From contig NZ_REFJ01000007.1 in assembly GCF_003688415.1 (NCBI RefSeq), forward strand, positions 1-64,000: 64,000 nt of DNA. The letters are read 5' to 3'. The notes beneath the pieces were generated by a model, which made no database searches, was not told where the DNA came from, and worked only from the letters and a program-made list of their open reading frames with translations. Shown here in pieces: positions 34,268 to 43,301 of this stretch. The stretch is from Umboniibacter marinipuniceus (GTDB lineage: Bacteria; Pseudomonadota; Gammaproteobacteria; Pseudomonadales; DSM-25080). The position numbers and the translations under genes were made by a program. Each line of letters begins with the position of its first letter. Positions within the stretch are counted from its first letter, which is position 1.

Positions 34268-35325
34268 TCACTAGCTCCACTGGGTTGCACGATCAAGAGT
34301 GTTGATGGTGCAACCCTCCCCTTCACTAACGAATCAAAGTACACCGTTAGCTGCGCTAGATCATCAATAAGCGTTAGCGTTAATCTTGACTCAAACCATG
34401 ACGAAAATTCGCGAAGAGCTGTGACAACGGCCATGGCGAGGGCGGCACCGCCAATTTCGTTTTTCAGACGTTCAAACTCCATGGGCGCGAAGAAGAATTG
34501 CGTTCTCTCGGGGACTACCTGGCCACGAGTTGTTGGAGTTCCATGGGTAGCACCAATCAGCGATGCCCACTTAAGCCTTTCGGGGTTTGTTTCGGCTAAC
34601 TGATCAACCCAATCTATTCGCCCCGCAAAATCAGCCACTAGGCTGTCGCTAGATAAGCCAAGTTCATCCTCATACGTCACCACTTGGTGATAACACCCGG
34701 TGGCGGTGACAAACTCTACGTTGGAAGGTGATGTCACTCCTACTAGCCGGACGGGATCATCGCGTAACGCATGCGCCAAGGCCAATGCAGTCTTGCTTGA
34801 AGCACTGGTAACATAAACCGTATTGGCCCCCATAAATGACTCACTTCGCCACCAGGATGCCAACAACCAGCTCGTGGTAAAGAGACCTTTGAGCGCATGC
34901 TCGTAATGGCTATAGTCGAAGCCCGAAGGGATGCGCTCGTAGTGACGATAAATTGGCGCGTTGGCCCCGCGCATTGGGTGGCTATCTACCCACCCTGAAG
35001 ACTTAATATCAGCCGGCAAGGCAATAATCTCATCGGCCATTGGAAACCAACCCCATACCCGCTCACCCACCTGAATGTGTTCGCAGAGGCTAGCGACAAC
35101 CGTTGCGATGCCCATTACCGGAACCCTGCCATGATCGGCCTGACTCGCTGGAAAGAAGTCCCAATACTTTAAGCTATCACCAGCCAGCGCATAACTCACA
35201 TTATTGGCAGTAAGACTAAAGCTCTCAATCTTCAGGCGGACTTCATTCGGCGCCAAAGCGATCTGGGGACACTTCACCACTATACCGCGGCTAATCTCGC
35301 GTTTTGCTACTTCAAATACTTTCAT
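34264..35325 (-). CDS. DUF2855 family protein (MDR-like)
   Basis: This 353-aa protein has the DUF2855 layout, which is related to medium-chain dehydrogenase/reductase quinone oxidoreductases. A GroES-like N-terminal part (LAPNEVRLKIESFSLTANNVSYALAG) and GVATVV/VGERVWGWFPMADE are visible. The nucleotide-fold region TVYVTSASSKTALALAHALR replaces the usual GxGxxG. Members are annotated as hypothetical; no reaction is established. I choose the ATG at 35325, with AGGAG upstream, over the GTG 21 bases earlier. It is divergent from the DUF1543 gene. Confidence 0.8.
   Translation of the reverse strand: MKVFEVAKREISRGIVVKCPQIALAPNEVRLKIESFSLTANNVSYALAGDSLKYWDFFPASQADHGRVPVMGIATVVASLCEHIQVGERVWGWFPMADEIIALPADIKSSGWVDSHPMRGANAPIYRHYERIPSGFDYSHYEHALKGLFTTSWLLASWWRSESFMGANTVYVTSASSKTALALAHALRDDPVRLVGVTSPSNVEFVTATGCYHQVVTYEDELGLSSDSLVADFAGRIDWVDQLAETNPERLKWASLIGATHGTPTTRGQVVPERTQFFFAPMEFERLKNEIGGAALAMAVVTALREFSSWFESRLTLTLIDDLAQLTVYFDSLVKGRVAPSTLLIVQPSGASD
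34282..34316 (+). terminator. possible terminator inside the convergent DUF2855 coding end
   Basis: GGGTTGCAC pairs with GTGCAACCC, and inside it ATCAA pairs with TTGAT after one mismatch, leaving a GAGTG loop. This 9+5-bp hairpin begins 15 bases past the DUF4329-like stop codon and lies within the coding end of DUF2855. There is no good T-run (TCCCCTTC), so termination may be weak or Rho-assisted. Confidence 0.4.
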
Positions 35326-35405
35326 GGACGAGCCATCTCCTATCACAACATCTGTCGTAGATTACGATATAGTAACGATAACATTAGTTAACGGAGAAAC
35401 TCGAG

Positions 35406-35912
35406 ATGAAACTCTTTATGGCCGTGTTAGGCGGAAACTGCGGCAACTCCAATATCGAAGTACATGACGTCCGCTTTGTGGTTGGCGAATCCATCGACAG
35501 TTGTTTAGATCAACTGCGAAGGGAATGGTATGGCGACGCAAAAGGCCTACACCTGGATAGCTACACTGAAGTCAACGAAGTCGACGGCTACCGGGTCGAG
35601 ATTTCATTGCAAGCTCCGGCTGCTGACGCAGCGAAGCTTTTCTTCGTAAATGTGGGTGGCTACTTACCCGGCAAGTACTTAGAGTTTCATGATATTGGTT
35701 TGTACGGCTGCCACAGTAGTAACCAAGCTAAACAGCTGGCACTAAAAAAGTTGCTAACTCGCTACGAACAAAGTCACCGTGACGATCTCTACGATGTGGA
35801 TAACTGCATAGAACTGGATCTACTTGGTCGCCACTACGTTCACCTCATTGCCGATGATACGGCCATCACGCCAGGACCAAGCTGGTACGGGTACCGACCT
35901 ATTGACCGCTAG
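35406..35912 (+). CDS. DUF1543 domain protein
   Basis: This 168-aa protein shows the DUF1543 start MKLFMAVLGGNCGNSNIEVHDVRFVVG. A second copy-like half follows (KLFFVNVGGYLPGKYLEFHDIGLYGCHSSNQAKQLALKKLL), so it is an internal two-fold repeat of a small alpha/beta unit. A strong GGAGA precedes the ATG. It is divergent from DUF2855. The family has no known function. Confidence 0.85.
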   Translation: MKLFMAVLGGNCGNSNIEVHDVRFVVGESIDSCLDQLRREWYGDAKGLHLDSYTEVNEVDGYRVEISLQAPAADAAKLFFVNVGGYLPGKYLEFHDIGLYGCHSSNQAKQLALKKLLTRYEQSHRDDLYDVDNCIELDLLGRHYVHLIADDTAITPGPSWYGYRPIDR

Positions 35913-36374
35913 TCGCTAATCAGTAACAAATCAATCAACTAGGTAACATTACTGATTTAATTTGCGCAGCGCACAAATCAAGCGATAAGCCCTGTAGGCC
36001 AGTAATAGCAACAATACTTAAAAGTTGGCACGGTTCTAGCTAATAGTTTGGCAGGACGTGTCATCTAACAATGACGTTTCGAAAAATAAAAACAATAAAT
36101 AATAAAAAAAGACAACAAATATAATAAAAACAATAAATAATAAAAATAGATTACAACAACATAAAAACTATAAATAACAATAAGAACAGCAACACAAAAA
36201 CTATAAATAATAAGAGCGAACAGATTTAAGCGCCGTTTAATAAAGCATTATAGACAGCGCGAGTTGGGGAAACCCACTCGCCATATTCTTCAAAAAATAC
36301 CTCGCCTCAAGCTAACTAATTACCACGATACGACACAACAGATACTCTCAGCATTCATTGGCTATCCAACTCTT
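35913..36374. other. 462-bp convergent spacer with A-rich field
   Basis: The spacer lies between the convergent DUF1543 and DUF1853 genes. The first part is ordinary. From about 36083 to 36213 it becomes almost entirely A with scattered T and C, full of stop codons on the plus strand. It carries four imperfect direct repeats, annotated separately. No reading frame, tRNA or clear terminator is visible. Confidence 0.6.
36088..36211. repeat. four A-rich direct repeats, period 33-38 bp
   Basis: The core AAAAAC(A/T)ATAAATAA recurs at 36088, 36126, 36163 and 36196, at spacings of 38, 37 and 33 bp. The first two copies share the longer AAAAACAATAAATAATAAAA. The strand bias is strong, with A on plus and T on minus. 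Copies have drifted, so this is older than the minisatellites elsewhere in the window. Confidence 0.75.
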
Positions 36375-37226
36375 TCATATGAAGCCCTTCGATAACGCTT
36401 CACTTGCTTGATCTTGCCAGTCATTCGAGACAACAAAACCAATCTCCATCAAACGTCCTGATTGCACACTGGCCACCATCACTGGAACCTCGGTTAAGCG
36501 TGCCATCAATGCGCTCTTGCTAAGCACCTTCAACAGGACAGCTTCGCGTGGTGCAGGCCAGCAAAGCCGAGGAACAACTACCCACTCGCCCCCCGTTGCG
36601 TATTGATTGAACTGAGTTTGGCTCATCCAGCAGCCTTGCAAACTACCCGCCGATGGCTGAAAAATCCGACCGGGCAACAGTGCTGCCTGTTTCAGGTCGC
36701 CACCTAGTTTCCGCAAGGGACTTTGCGCCGAGCGCGCTCGCGGAAACTGATTATCAATAAGATGCGCTCGCTTTAACCGCCAGCTATCCTTGAGGTTTGG
36801 CCCCACCGCATGCTGCTTGCCATTGAAGTTGGTTGCCAAATAGAACTTCACCGCCAGCTCAACGTGGGTCACCGATGTCACATGCTTAGACGCGAGAATA
36901 AAATCGAGTTCACCAAGTGTTTTACCGCCGTCATGAAGCTGCTGACCCGCAGTCAAGGTCTCGCCATCAGCTAATGATCGCTCCCAAGCATGGGTAATAA
37001 GATACTCACAATATTTACCTAGGCGGCTTGTTCTGCGCAGCGATTCAAGATTCTCCAAGCTTCTAGATAGCAAGGTGTCCCGATCGATTGTTTGAAATAT
37101 AGCTCGCGTGTCAAACCGCCCTATCTCAGCGGTCGGTTCCCAGAGGGAATAGGTTTCCGGACTCAATAGCCACCTTAAGTTTGCCAGATGGTTGGGCTGC
37201 ATTAGGTCATAAAAGAATGGATTCAT
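36375..37226 (-). CDS. DUF1853 family protein
   Basis: This 283-aa protein shows the DUF1853 pattern: an N-terminal RWLLSPETYSLW segment, LGKYCEYLITHAWER, and GGKTLGELDFIL...HVELAVKFYLA. The last of these resembles the core of PD-(D/E)xK nuclease-like folds (E/D and a later K), a relation I suggest but cannot confirm. It is transcribed alone toward the A-rich spacer. The function is unknown. Confidence 0.82.
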   Translation of the reverse strand: MNPFFYDLMQPNHLANLRWLLSPETYSLWEPTAEIGRFDTRAIFQTIDRDTLLSRSLENLESLRRTSRLGKYCEYLITHAWERSLADGETLTAGQQLHDGGKTLGELDFILASKHVTSVTHVELAVKFYLATNFNGKQHAVGPNLKDSWRLKRAHLIDNQFPRARSAQSPLRKLGGDLKQAALLPGRIFQPSAGSLQGCWMSQTQFNQYATGGEWVVVPRLCWPAPREAVLLKVLSKSALMARLTEVPVMVASVQSGRLMEIGFVVSNDWQDQASEALSKGFI

Positions 37227-37301
37227 ATTGCTACGCTAGCGGAAGCTAGGGGCCATCGCAAGATAACTCACGAAAAGATTGATGCTGCGAATGTACAGAC
37301 G

Positions 37302-37328
37302 AAAAAAAACAGGCATCAGCCTGTTTTT
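37302..37328 (-). terminator. terminator of tRNA-Thr
   Basis: AAAAACAGGC-ATCA-GCCTGTTTTT is a 10-bp stem with T-runs on both strands. It starts 6 bases after the tRNA 3' end on the minus strand and is an efficient-looking intrinsic terminator. Confidence 0.9.
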
Positions 37329-37333
37329 AAATA

Positions 37334-37409
<76 letters not shown>

Positions 37410-37421
37410 TCGATAGCGCGC

Positions 37422-37450
37422 ATAGTAGTGCCTGCGCGCCAAAATTTCAA
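37422..37450 (-). promoter_or_regulatory. tRNA-Thr promoter with GC-rich discriminator
   Basis: On the minus strand TTGAAA (-35), a 17-bp spacer and TACTAT (-10) are followed by GCGCGC immediately downstream of the -10. A GC-rich discriminator of this type is typical of stringently controlled stable-RNA promoters. The tRNA begins 12 bases after the -10. The promoter starts 15 bases after the 6-phosphogluconate dehydrogenase stop. Confidence 0.7.
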
Positions 37451-37464
37451 ACTATTTTTGCAAC

Positions 37465-38916
37465 TTAGACGTTGTAAGTTTGAGAACTAATGTCGCCACC
37501 GGTCCCAGTCCAGTTGGTATGGAAGAATTCGCCCGCTGGACGATCAACCCGCTCATAGGTATGCGCGCCGAAGTAATCACGCTGAGCCTGCAAAAGATTC
37601 GCTGGTAGACGCTCGCGACGATAGCCATCATAGAACGCCAACGCAGTACTAAAGCATGGTGTTGGAATACCCACTTCTACGGCCTTAGAAATAACACGAC
37701 GCCATGCGCCTTGGCAACGATCAATCGCATCCTTGAAGTAGTCATCCAGCAGGAGGTTACTGAGCTCAGGGTTTTTGTCGAAGGCTTTTTTGATGTCTGT
37801 CAAAAACTGGCTTCGAATGATACAACCACCGCGCCACATCATCGCAATGGCACCGAAGTTCAACTCCCAGCCGTATTCGTTAGACGCTTCTCTTAGCAGC
37901 ATATAGCCCTGGGTATACGAAATAATCTTAGAGGCGAATAGCGCTTCTTTAACGTCATTAATGAAGGCATTGCGATCTTCAACGCTAATCTGTGGGTTAG
38001 GGCCAGATAGGGCCTTTGAGGCTACGGTACGCTCTTGCTTTAGTGCCGACAAACAACGTGCGAAAACCGATTCACCAATAAGCGATACCGGCATACCTAA
38101 ATCTAGAGCACTGATGCCCGTCCATTTGCCGGTGCCCTTTTGGCCAGCTTTGTCCATGATTTTTGTGACCAAAGGTTCGCCGTCTTCGTCACGATAACCA
38201 AGAATGTGCCCGGTAATTTCAATGAGGTAGCTGTCTAGCTCGGTGTTATTCCAATCGCTAAATACCTGATGTAACTCATCAGCAGACAACCCTAAACCCT
38301 CATCGAGGAGTTGATATGCCTCACAGATTAACTGCATATCTCCGTACTCAATACCATTGTGAACCATTTTGACATAGTGGCCTGCTGCACCTGAGCCCAC
38401 CCAATCACAGCACGGTTCGCCATCAACTTTAGCGCTGATAGACTGAAAGATATCTTTAATCATTGGCCATGCAGCGGCATCGCCACCGGGCATTATTGAT
38501 GGGCCTGTGCGTGCACCTTCCTCACCACCGGAAACCCCCGAGCCAATGAAGTGGACCCCTGATTCCTGCATCGCTTCCCAGCGTCGTTGGGTATCAGGAA
38601 AATGCGAGTTACCCAAGTCGATAATTAAGTCGCCTGGATCGACTAGCGGCATAAGCTCTTTAATTACCGCATCAACGGCGCCGCCCGCTTTCACCAACAG
38701 GACAATTTTACGTGGCTTTGAGAGCCCATTCACAAGCTCTGCGAGGCTTTCGAAACCGGATACACTTGCGCCCTGCGCGGGGCCAGCTAGAAACTGTTCT
38801 GTTACGGCGTGGGTGCGGTTATAAACGCCCACTGAATAACCATTGTCTGCCATATTCAAGACTAGATTCTGGCCCATTACTGCTAAACCAATTAATGCCA
38901 CATCACATTGACTCAT
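37465..38916 (-). CDS. gnd: 6-phosphogluconate dehydrogenase, decarboxylating
   Basis: This 483-aa enzyme oxidises and decarboxylates 6-phosphogluconate to ribulose 5-phosphate with NADP+ or NAD+. The N-terminal Rossmann motif is VALIGLAVMGQNLVLNMADNG. The family signatures GSGVSGGEEGARTGPSIMPGG and the catalytic-lysine region AGHYVKMVHNGIEYGDMQ are present, and the C-terminal tail ends with the usual helical substrate-binding residues. Length is that of the long dimeric type. It stands alone, without zwf or pgl beside it, and its 3' end abuts the tRNA-Thr promoter. Confidence 0.96.
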   Translation of the reverse strand: MSQCDVALIGLAVMGQNLVLNMADNGYSVGVYNRTHAVTEQFLAGPAQGASVSGFESLAELVNGLSKPRKIVLLVKAGGAVDAVIKELMPLVDPGDLIIDLGNSHFPDTQRRWEAMQESGVHFIGSGVSGGEEGARTGPSIMPGGDAAAWPMIKDIFQSISAKVDGEPCCDWVGSGAAGHYVKMVHNGIEYGDMQLICEAYQLLDEGLGLSADELHQVFSDWNNTELDSYLIEITGHILGYRDEDGEPLVTKIMDKAGQKGTGKWTGISALDLGMPVSLIGESVFARCLSALKQERTVASKALSGPNPQISVEDRNAFINDVKEALFASKIISYTQGYMLLREASNEYGWELNFGAIAMMWRGGCIIRSQFLTDIKKAFDKNPELSNLLLDDYFKDAIDRCQGAWRRVISKAVEVGIPTPCFSTALAFYDGYRRERLPANLLQAQRDYFGAHTYERVDRPAGEFFHTNWTGTGGDISSQTYNV

Positions 38917-39080
38917 GGGTCGTTGCTCTCACTTTAATGCTAATTGAAGGGATTGGTATACGTTTTGTTCATGTAGCCAAGTATAGACATCGCTGGCTGA
39001 TAGCAACGAATTATCGCACAAGTCGGCAAAAGTTCGAAATGTGATCTATTATGAATTAGTACGTACACGGAGGTCGGAAA

Positions 39081-39245
39081 ATGCCACTAACTAAGATCAA
39101 CCGGGATAGAGATCCCTACGAAGATGCCTTTGCCAAGGCCCGTGATATTCGCCTCAAGCGAGCTCGCACTCCTGCTCGACCAAAAATTATTATTGCGAAT
39201 GCCAAGTCGAAAACTGGAAGCGCCCAGAAGAAAGTCACTCACTAG
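39081..39245 (+). CDS. small basic protein, 54 aa
   Basis: An ATG at 39081 with GGAGG seven bases upstream opens a frame of 54 codons ending in TAG. The protein begins MPLTKINRDRDPYEDAFAKA and ends in a Lys/Arg-rich region (RLKRARTPARPK, then AKSKTGSAQKK). The first third is acidic/mixed and the rest strongly basic, suggesting nucleic-acid or ribosome binding. It lies in an otherwise empty space between two minus-strand genes. I do not recognise a family. The strong ribosome site is the main support; it could still be a chance frame. Confidence 0.55.
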   Translation: MPLTKINRDRDPYEDAFAKARDIRLKRARTPARPKIIIANAKSKTGSAQKKVTH

Positions 39246-39347
39246 GTTAGGCGAAAGCCGTCATCGCACCCACCCAAGGTCAGGCAGATACTCAACGCCT
39301 ACGGTCGGCGTCAAGCTACCCAAGGCTGGCGCCGTGATCACAAGGCA

Positions 39348-40892
39348 CTAGCTCTTCGCGAGCGCTGTTAGAACATCCTCAAACTTAAATGGCTTTTTGA
39401 TGCAATGGGAAAACCCTGCGGCTTCGGCTCGCTTGAGCTGCTCCTCGCTGGCATAGCCCGTTGCCAATATCGCCTTAGCCGCTGGCCTTAGCGCCTTCAA
39501 CTTAAGCCAAGTATCCACTCCCGTCACCTCCGGCATCACCATGTCAATGATTGCCACATCAAACTCAAACCCTTCGTGTTGAACTATTGTCAGCGCTTCA
39601 TCACAACTCGCAGCGGTTCGTATTTGATAACCTTCGCGAGCAAAAACCTTCTCGGCATACAGCCTAACGAAGGCCTCGTCATCCACGAGCAGAATTGCGC
39701 TGTGCCGTATACCGCCAGACTCGATAGCCACTGTATCTTCCTGCCCACTCAGCTCGCTCGGGCTCAACTGCGCTTCGGCACTTTCAGCAAGATAGAGCCT
39801 GAAGCAGGTCTCATCCTCGGAGCGAAGCAGTTCAACACTACCTCGATGGGCGGTTGCGAAATCGAACACACTTGCCAAGCCAAGACCTGTGCCTTGGTTG
39901 CGCACTTTGGTTGTAAAGAAGGGATCAAAGATCTTCTGAGCAATATCAGCGGGGACGCCTACCCCCCAGTCCCTTACGTCTACTATCCAATAAGTATTGG
40001 CTGTTAGTTGAACACCATTATTTAAGATTCGTGGCTCAGCCTCCACCAGCTTATGAATTTCAACTTCAATTTTACCGCCGGGGTCTGTGGCATCATTAGC
40101 ATTAAGCAGCAAGTTAATCGTTGCGCTCACAAGCCCAGAACGATCTAACCTGATTTGATCGCTGCCGTTATGGTTTCGAATCTCAATAGAGACCCCTGGT
40201 TTTAGATTTGACTCAACGAGTTGCACCGCCTTTTGCACGGAGGACTCAACATCACATAGCTCTAAATCAGCGTGGTTAACTTTAGAGTAGCTCAATAGGT
40301 TATTGGTCAGCCTACCCACATCCGCTGCTGCGCTAATTATGCTGTCAGCAAGATGTTTGACGACATCAGGGTCATCTTCGTGCTTTATCATTTCCGCGAA
40401 CCCAGACATTCCCTGCGCGATATTATTAAAGTCGTGCGCTACGCCGCCCGCTAAAGTACCGAGCGCATCGAGTTTCCGCATCTGACTTACTTGCCGCTCA
40501 AGTTCGAGCTGCCTTGTGACATCAATGCCAATGGACATTGCGCCAAGCACCTTACCCTGATCGTCCGTCTGAACGCAGTTCGTCCACCGCACCCAAACAC
40601 GCTCGCCAGTGCGTTTTATATTCTCGTTGATGTTGATCCGATAGTCTTCAGGTAAGTTGCTAATTTCGTGGATCATGCCTTCGAGGTTATACCCGGCGGA
40701 ATCTTCGAGCGGCGTAATAGTTCCTAATACTTGTTTTCCAATCAGCGCTTCGGCTTCGAAGTCGAAGAATCTAAGGGCGAAGTCGTTCGCATAGGTAATC
40801 ACGCCATCGGTACTAAAACACACGATAATTGCGTTGGAATTTTCCACCAGATATTCATAGTCTGGCTGTTGATATGCTGAACTTCTACCCAT
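39348..40892 (-). CDS. PAS-domain hybrid histidine kinase / response regulator
   Basis: Order: PAS domain (about 10-125, VENSNAIIVCFSTDGVITYANDFALRFF), a HisKA-like dimerisation helix whose H-box is AGGVAHDFNNIAQGMSGFAEM, and a HATPase (NLLLNANDATDPGG N-box; WGVGVPADIAQKIFDPFFTTK). A C-terminal receiver domain (SAILLVDDEAFVRLYAEKVF with the phospho-Asp in VAIIDMVMPE, and the conserved KKPF) completes it. I start at the ATG at 40892 because AAGGATA precedes it and the PAS domain follows directly; this gives 514 aa. The protein has no membrane segment, so it senses in the cytoplasm. No DNA-binding partner is adjacent. Confidence 0.9.
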   Translation of the reverse strand: MGRSSAYQQPDYEYLVENSNAIIVCFSTDGVITYANDFALRFFDFEAEALIGKQVLGTITPLEDSAGYNLEGMIHEISNLPEDYRININENIKRTGERVWVRWTNCVQTDDQGKVLGAMSIGIDVTRQLELERQVSQMRKLDALGTLAGGVAHDFNNIAQGMSGFAEMIKHEDDPDVVKHLADSIISAAADVGRLTNNLLSYSKVNHADLELCDVESSVQKAVQLVESNLKPGVSIEIRNHNGSDQIRLDRSGLVSATINLLLNANDATDPGGKIEVEIHKLVEAEPRILNNGVQLTANTYWIVDVRDWGVGVPADIAQKIFDPFFTTKVRNQGTGLGLASVFDFATAHRGSVELLRSEDETCFRLYLAESAEAQLSPSELSGQEDTVAIESGGIRHSAILLVDDEAFVRLYAEKVFAREGYQIRTAASCDEALTIVQHEGFEFDVAIIDMVMPEVTGVDTWLKLKALRPAAKAILATGYASEEQLKRAEAAGFSHCIKKPFKFEDVLTALAKS

Positions 40893-41004
40893 ACTATCCT
40901 TTGCAACAAGTTTGCGATTGAGTGCCAAATAGAAACTGAAATTTTCTCCTACAGTTACAGTATGTAAAATACAATGCAAACAGCTAATTTACCAAGGAAT
41001 ATAC

Positions 41005-42135
41005 ATGTTTACGGTCAACAGTAACTTCGACAGTGGTAACATTCATTTCGTGGGCGAATCCAACAATGAGCTTCAACTCGAGATTCGTAACGATCGTTAC
41101 TCCGAATACTTCCAGTGGTTCCACTTTTCAGTGACCGGCGAGCAGGGCTCAACCCTTCGTTGCTGTATTCGCAATGCGGGTCAAGCTGCCTACCTAGAAG
41201 GGTGGCCTGACTACCGCGTCTGCTTTAGCTACGACCGAAAGACCTGGCATCGTCTAGATGCCTCATTTGACGGAAGCAATCTTCGTTTTGACACCAAACT
41301 TAGCGCGAACACGATTTGGTTCGCCTACTTCGAGCCCTTCTCCTATGAGCAACATCTGGCACTGATCGCCAAAGCTCAACAACATGAAGACGTCTCACAC
41401 CAAGTGCTAGGCCAAACGCTTGATGGCCGACCTATCGACCTACTGAAGATTGGCCAGGACGCGAAAAATAAGCCCGTTATCTGGGTTACCGCTCGGCAAC
41501 ACCCTGGCGAAAGTATGGCTGAACACCTCATTGAAGGGTTACTCGACGAATTACTCGGGCAGTCTGAGCTCGCCACGCAACTGCGGGCTCAAGCCGTATT
41601 CTATATTGTCCCAAATATGAATCCAGACGGCAGCGTTCGCGGTCATTTAAGAACGAATGCGGCGGGGATGAACCTGAATCGAGAATGGCAGTCTCCATCA
41701 ATCGAGAAGAGCCCCGAGGTTTTTTGGGTGCGCGCCAAAATGCTTGCCGAAGGCGGCGACATGTTCCTCGATATTCACGGAGACGAAGCCCTTCCCTACA
41801 ACTTCGTTGCCGCAAGTGAAGGCGTCGCGAACTACTCACCTTATATGGCTAAACTTGAAAACGCTTTCCGCGATAGTTTACTCAAGCGCAGTGACCAATT
41901 TCAGGTTCAATATGGCTATGACGTGGACGCGCCTGGCGAGGCGAATCATACCGTGGGAAGCAACTGGATGGGCAATCAGTTTAAAACGCTAGCGCTCACC
42001 CTAGAAATGCCGTTCAAAGACAATGCTAATGCCCCCTCGCCGGAGTTCGGTTGGAACGGCGACCGCAGTCAACAACTGGGCAAAGACATGCTGGCAACCG
42101 TGCTAGATCTCTTGCCGCTTATAGAACGAGGTTAA
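41005..42135 (+). CDS. M14-family zinc carboxypeptidase, cytosolic type
   Basis: Residues of about 1-115 form the beta-sandwich N-domain typical of cytosolic carboxypeptidases (AGBL/CCP-like, M14D). The catalytic domain follows. Zinc ligands His166 and Glu169 lie in RQHPGES and the third, His258, in DIHGDE. The substrate-arginine region [15 protein letters not shown] and the catalytic Glu in LTLEMPF are present. No signal peptide, so it acts in the cytoplasm, probably trimming C-terminal residues of peptides or proteins. It is 376 aa, and it is followed by YajQ after 2 bp, making an operon. Confidence 0.88.
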   Translation: MFTVNSNFDSGNIHFVGESNNELQLEIRNDRYSEYFQWFHFSVTGEQGSTLRCCIRNAGQAAYLEGWPDYRVCFSYDRKTWHRLDASFDGSNLRFDTKLSANTIWFAYFEPFSYEQHLALIAKAQQHEDVSHQVLGQTLDGRPIDLLKIGQDAKNKPVIWVTARQHPGESMAEHLIEGLLDELLGQSELATQLRAQAVFYIVPNMNPDGSVRGHLRTNAAGMNLNREWQSPSIEKSPEVFWVRAKMLAEGGDMFLDIHGDEALPYNFVAASEGVANYSPYMAKLENAFRDSLLKRSDQFQVQYGYDVDAPGEANHTVGSNWMGNQFKTLALTLEMPFKDNANAPSPEFGWNGDRSQQLGKDMLATVLDLLPLIERG

Positions 42136-42137
42136 CT

Positions 42138-42623
42138 ATGCCATCCTTTGATATTGTTTCAGAAGTTGAATCTGCCGAGCTGTTGAATGCGGCGCAAAAT
42201 ACCGAGCGCGAAATTAACAATCGCTATGACTTCCGTAAAGTTGACACCCAAGTGAAGTTCGCGAACGATGTGATTAGCCTTACGGCAGAAAGTGACTTTC
42301 AATGCGACCAAATGCTAGACATCCTTCGCGCGCAGCTAATAAAGCGTAAAGTGGACCCGCTCACAATGGATTACGAGCCCGAGCCAACTCATCGAGGCAA
42401 GGCATTCACCGTAGATGTCAAATTTAAGCAAGGTATTGAGACAGACGTAGCAAAGAAGATAGTTAAGCTCATTAAAGACGCTAAACTCAAAGTCCAAGCC
42501 GCCATTCAAGGTGACCAAGTCCGTGTTACTGGCAAGAAGCGCGATGATTTACAGCAGGCTATGCAGGCGGTTCGAAGCGCTGACTTGGGGCAACCATTTC
42601 AGTTCAATAACTTTCGCGATTAA
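42138..42623 (+). CDS. yajQ: YajQ-family nucleotide/c-di-GMP-binding protein
   Basis: The sequence [32 protein letters not shown] and the later [11 protein letters not shown] and [14 protein letters not shown] are diagnostic of YajQ (161 aa). The fold is two ferredoxin-like halves. In Xanthomonas and Pseudomonas members bind cyclic di-GMP and act with a transcription factor. I start at the ATG at 42138, since the 29 residues before it in the open frame overlap the M14 gene. A diguanylate cyclase gene lies 2.8 kb away, but no functional link is shown. Confidence 0.95.
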   Translation: MPSFDIVSEVESAELLNAAQNTEREINNRYDFRKVDTQVKFANDVISLTAESDFQCDQMLDILRAQLIKRKVDPLTMDYEPEPTHRGKAFTVDVKFKQGIETDVAKKIVKLIKDAKLKVQAAIQGDQVRVTGKKRDDLQQAMQAVRSADLGQPFQFNNFRD

Positions 42624-42654
42624 CCCCTCCAATCACTACAATTAGTGCAAATTC

Positions 42655-42688
42655 ATGTCTAGGCACACTATATGGTGTGCCTAGACAT
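42655..42688. terminator. perfect long hairpin after yajQ
   Basis: ATGTCTAGGCACAC and GTGTGCCTAGACAT form a perfect 14-bp stem around a 6-base loop, extendable by four more pairs past a single C-A mismatch. There is no clean T-run (AAATTCTTTG), so it may be a terminator, an mRNA-stabilising hairpin or a protein-binding palindrome. Confidence 0.5.
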
Positions 42689-42804
42689 AAATTCTTTGTT
42701 GACTACCCCATCATCTCAACTACTATTAGGTTAGTATTCACTTTTAGGGCGAAAGCACGGCTGCGCTCTGGGCTATTCATTGTTATAACCGGGGGGTTTG
42801 TCTC

Positions 42805-43212
42805 ATGAACGAAGCAAGACACTTACTAGCTAGGTTTGAACCACAGGACTTAGCTCAAGAAGCCAACAATCTTATGGTTGCGCTCAATCTTTCGCTGATT
42901 GACCCTTCAACACCGTTTATTGACGAGAAGACCAAAATTAGCTTGAGTGAAGACCTACTGGACCACCTAGTGGAAGTTGAGGTCCATGTGGATATCAATT
43001 CCCCCTTCGACTTTGCCTTAATGTGTGTTCGAGAGGTCTGGGAGCAAATCCTTAAATTGGATCAGGCGTCATTTGAAAACTATCGAATTATTCGTCATCC
43101 GGAATGCGCCCTAATAGAGGCCGTTTCCGTGAACGACCAAATCGGCTGTGCCGTCCAATTCAGCGTCTTTCCCGCCAACAATGTTGTGCCGTTTAGACCT
43201 GCGAAGAGCTAG
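42805..43212 (+). CDS. hypothetical protein, 135 aa
   Basis: A soluble, acidic protein with predicted helical N-terminus (RHLLARFEPQDLAQEANNLMVALNLSLI) and mixed C-terminal part (YRIIRHPECALIEAVSVNDQIGCAVQFSVF). The first codons are preceded by a GGGGGG-rich stretch about 10 bases upstream. I recognise no family and no catalytic motif. It lies between the yajQ hairpin and the acyl-CoA synthetase gene, 89 bp before the latter, so it may be cotranscribed with it. Confidence 0.65.
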   Translation: MNEARHLLARFEPQDLAQEANNLMVALNLSLIDPSTPFIDEKTKISLSEDLLDHLVEVEVHVDINSPFDFALMCVREVWEQILKLDQASFENYRIIRHPECALIEAVSVNDQIGCAVQFSVFPANNVVPFRPAKS

Positions 43213-43301
43213 CCTAAACACCCCCCCTTTAAGGGTTTACTCAATCGGCGGATGTGGCATACTGAATCCATAATAAAAACGAACTATATGGTGAAATGCT
43301 T

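Noticed and set aside
41005-42135. AstE (succinylglutamate desuccinylase), since both are M14-like
   Set aside because: The protein has the N-terminal beta-sandwich of cytosolic carboxypeptidases and lies with yajQ, far from the AST operon. Not impossible, but not supported.
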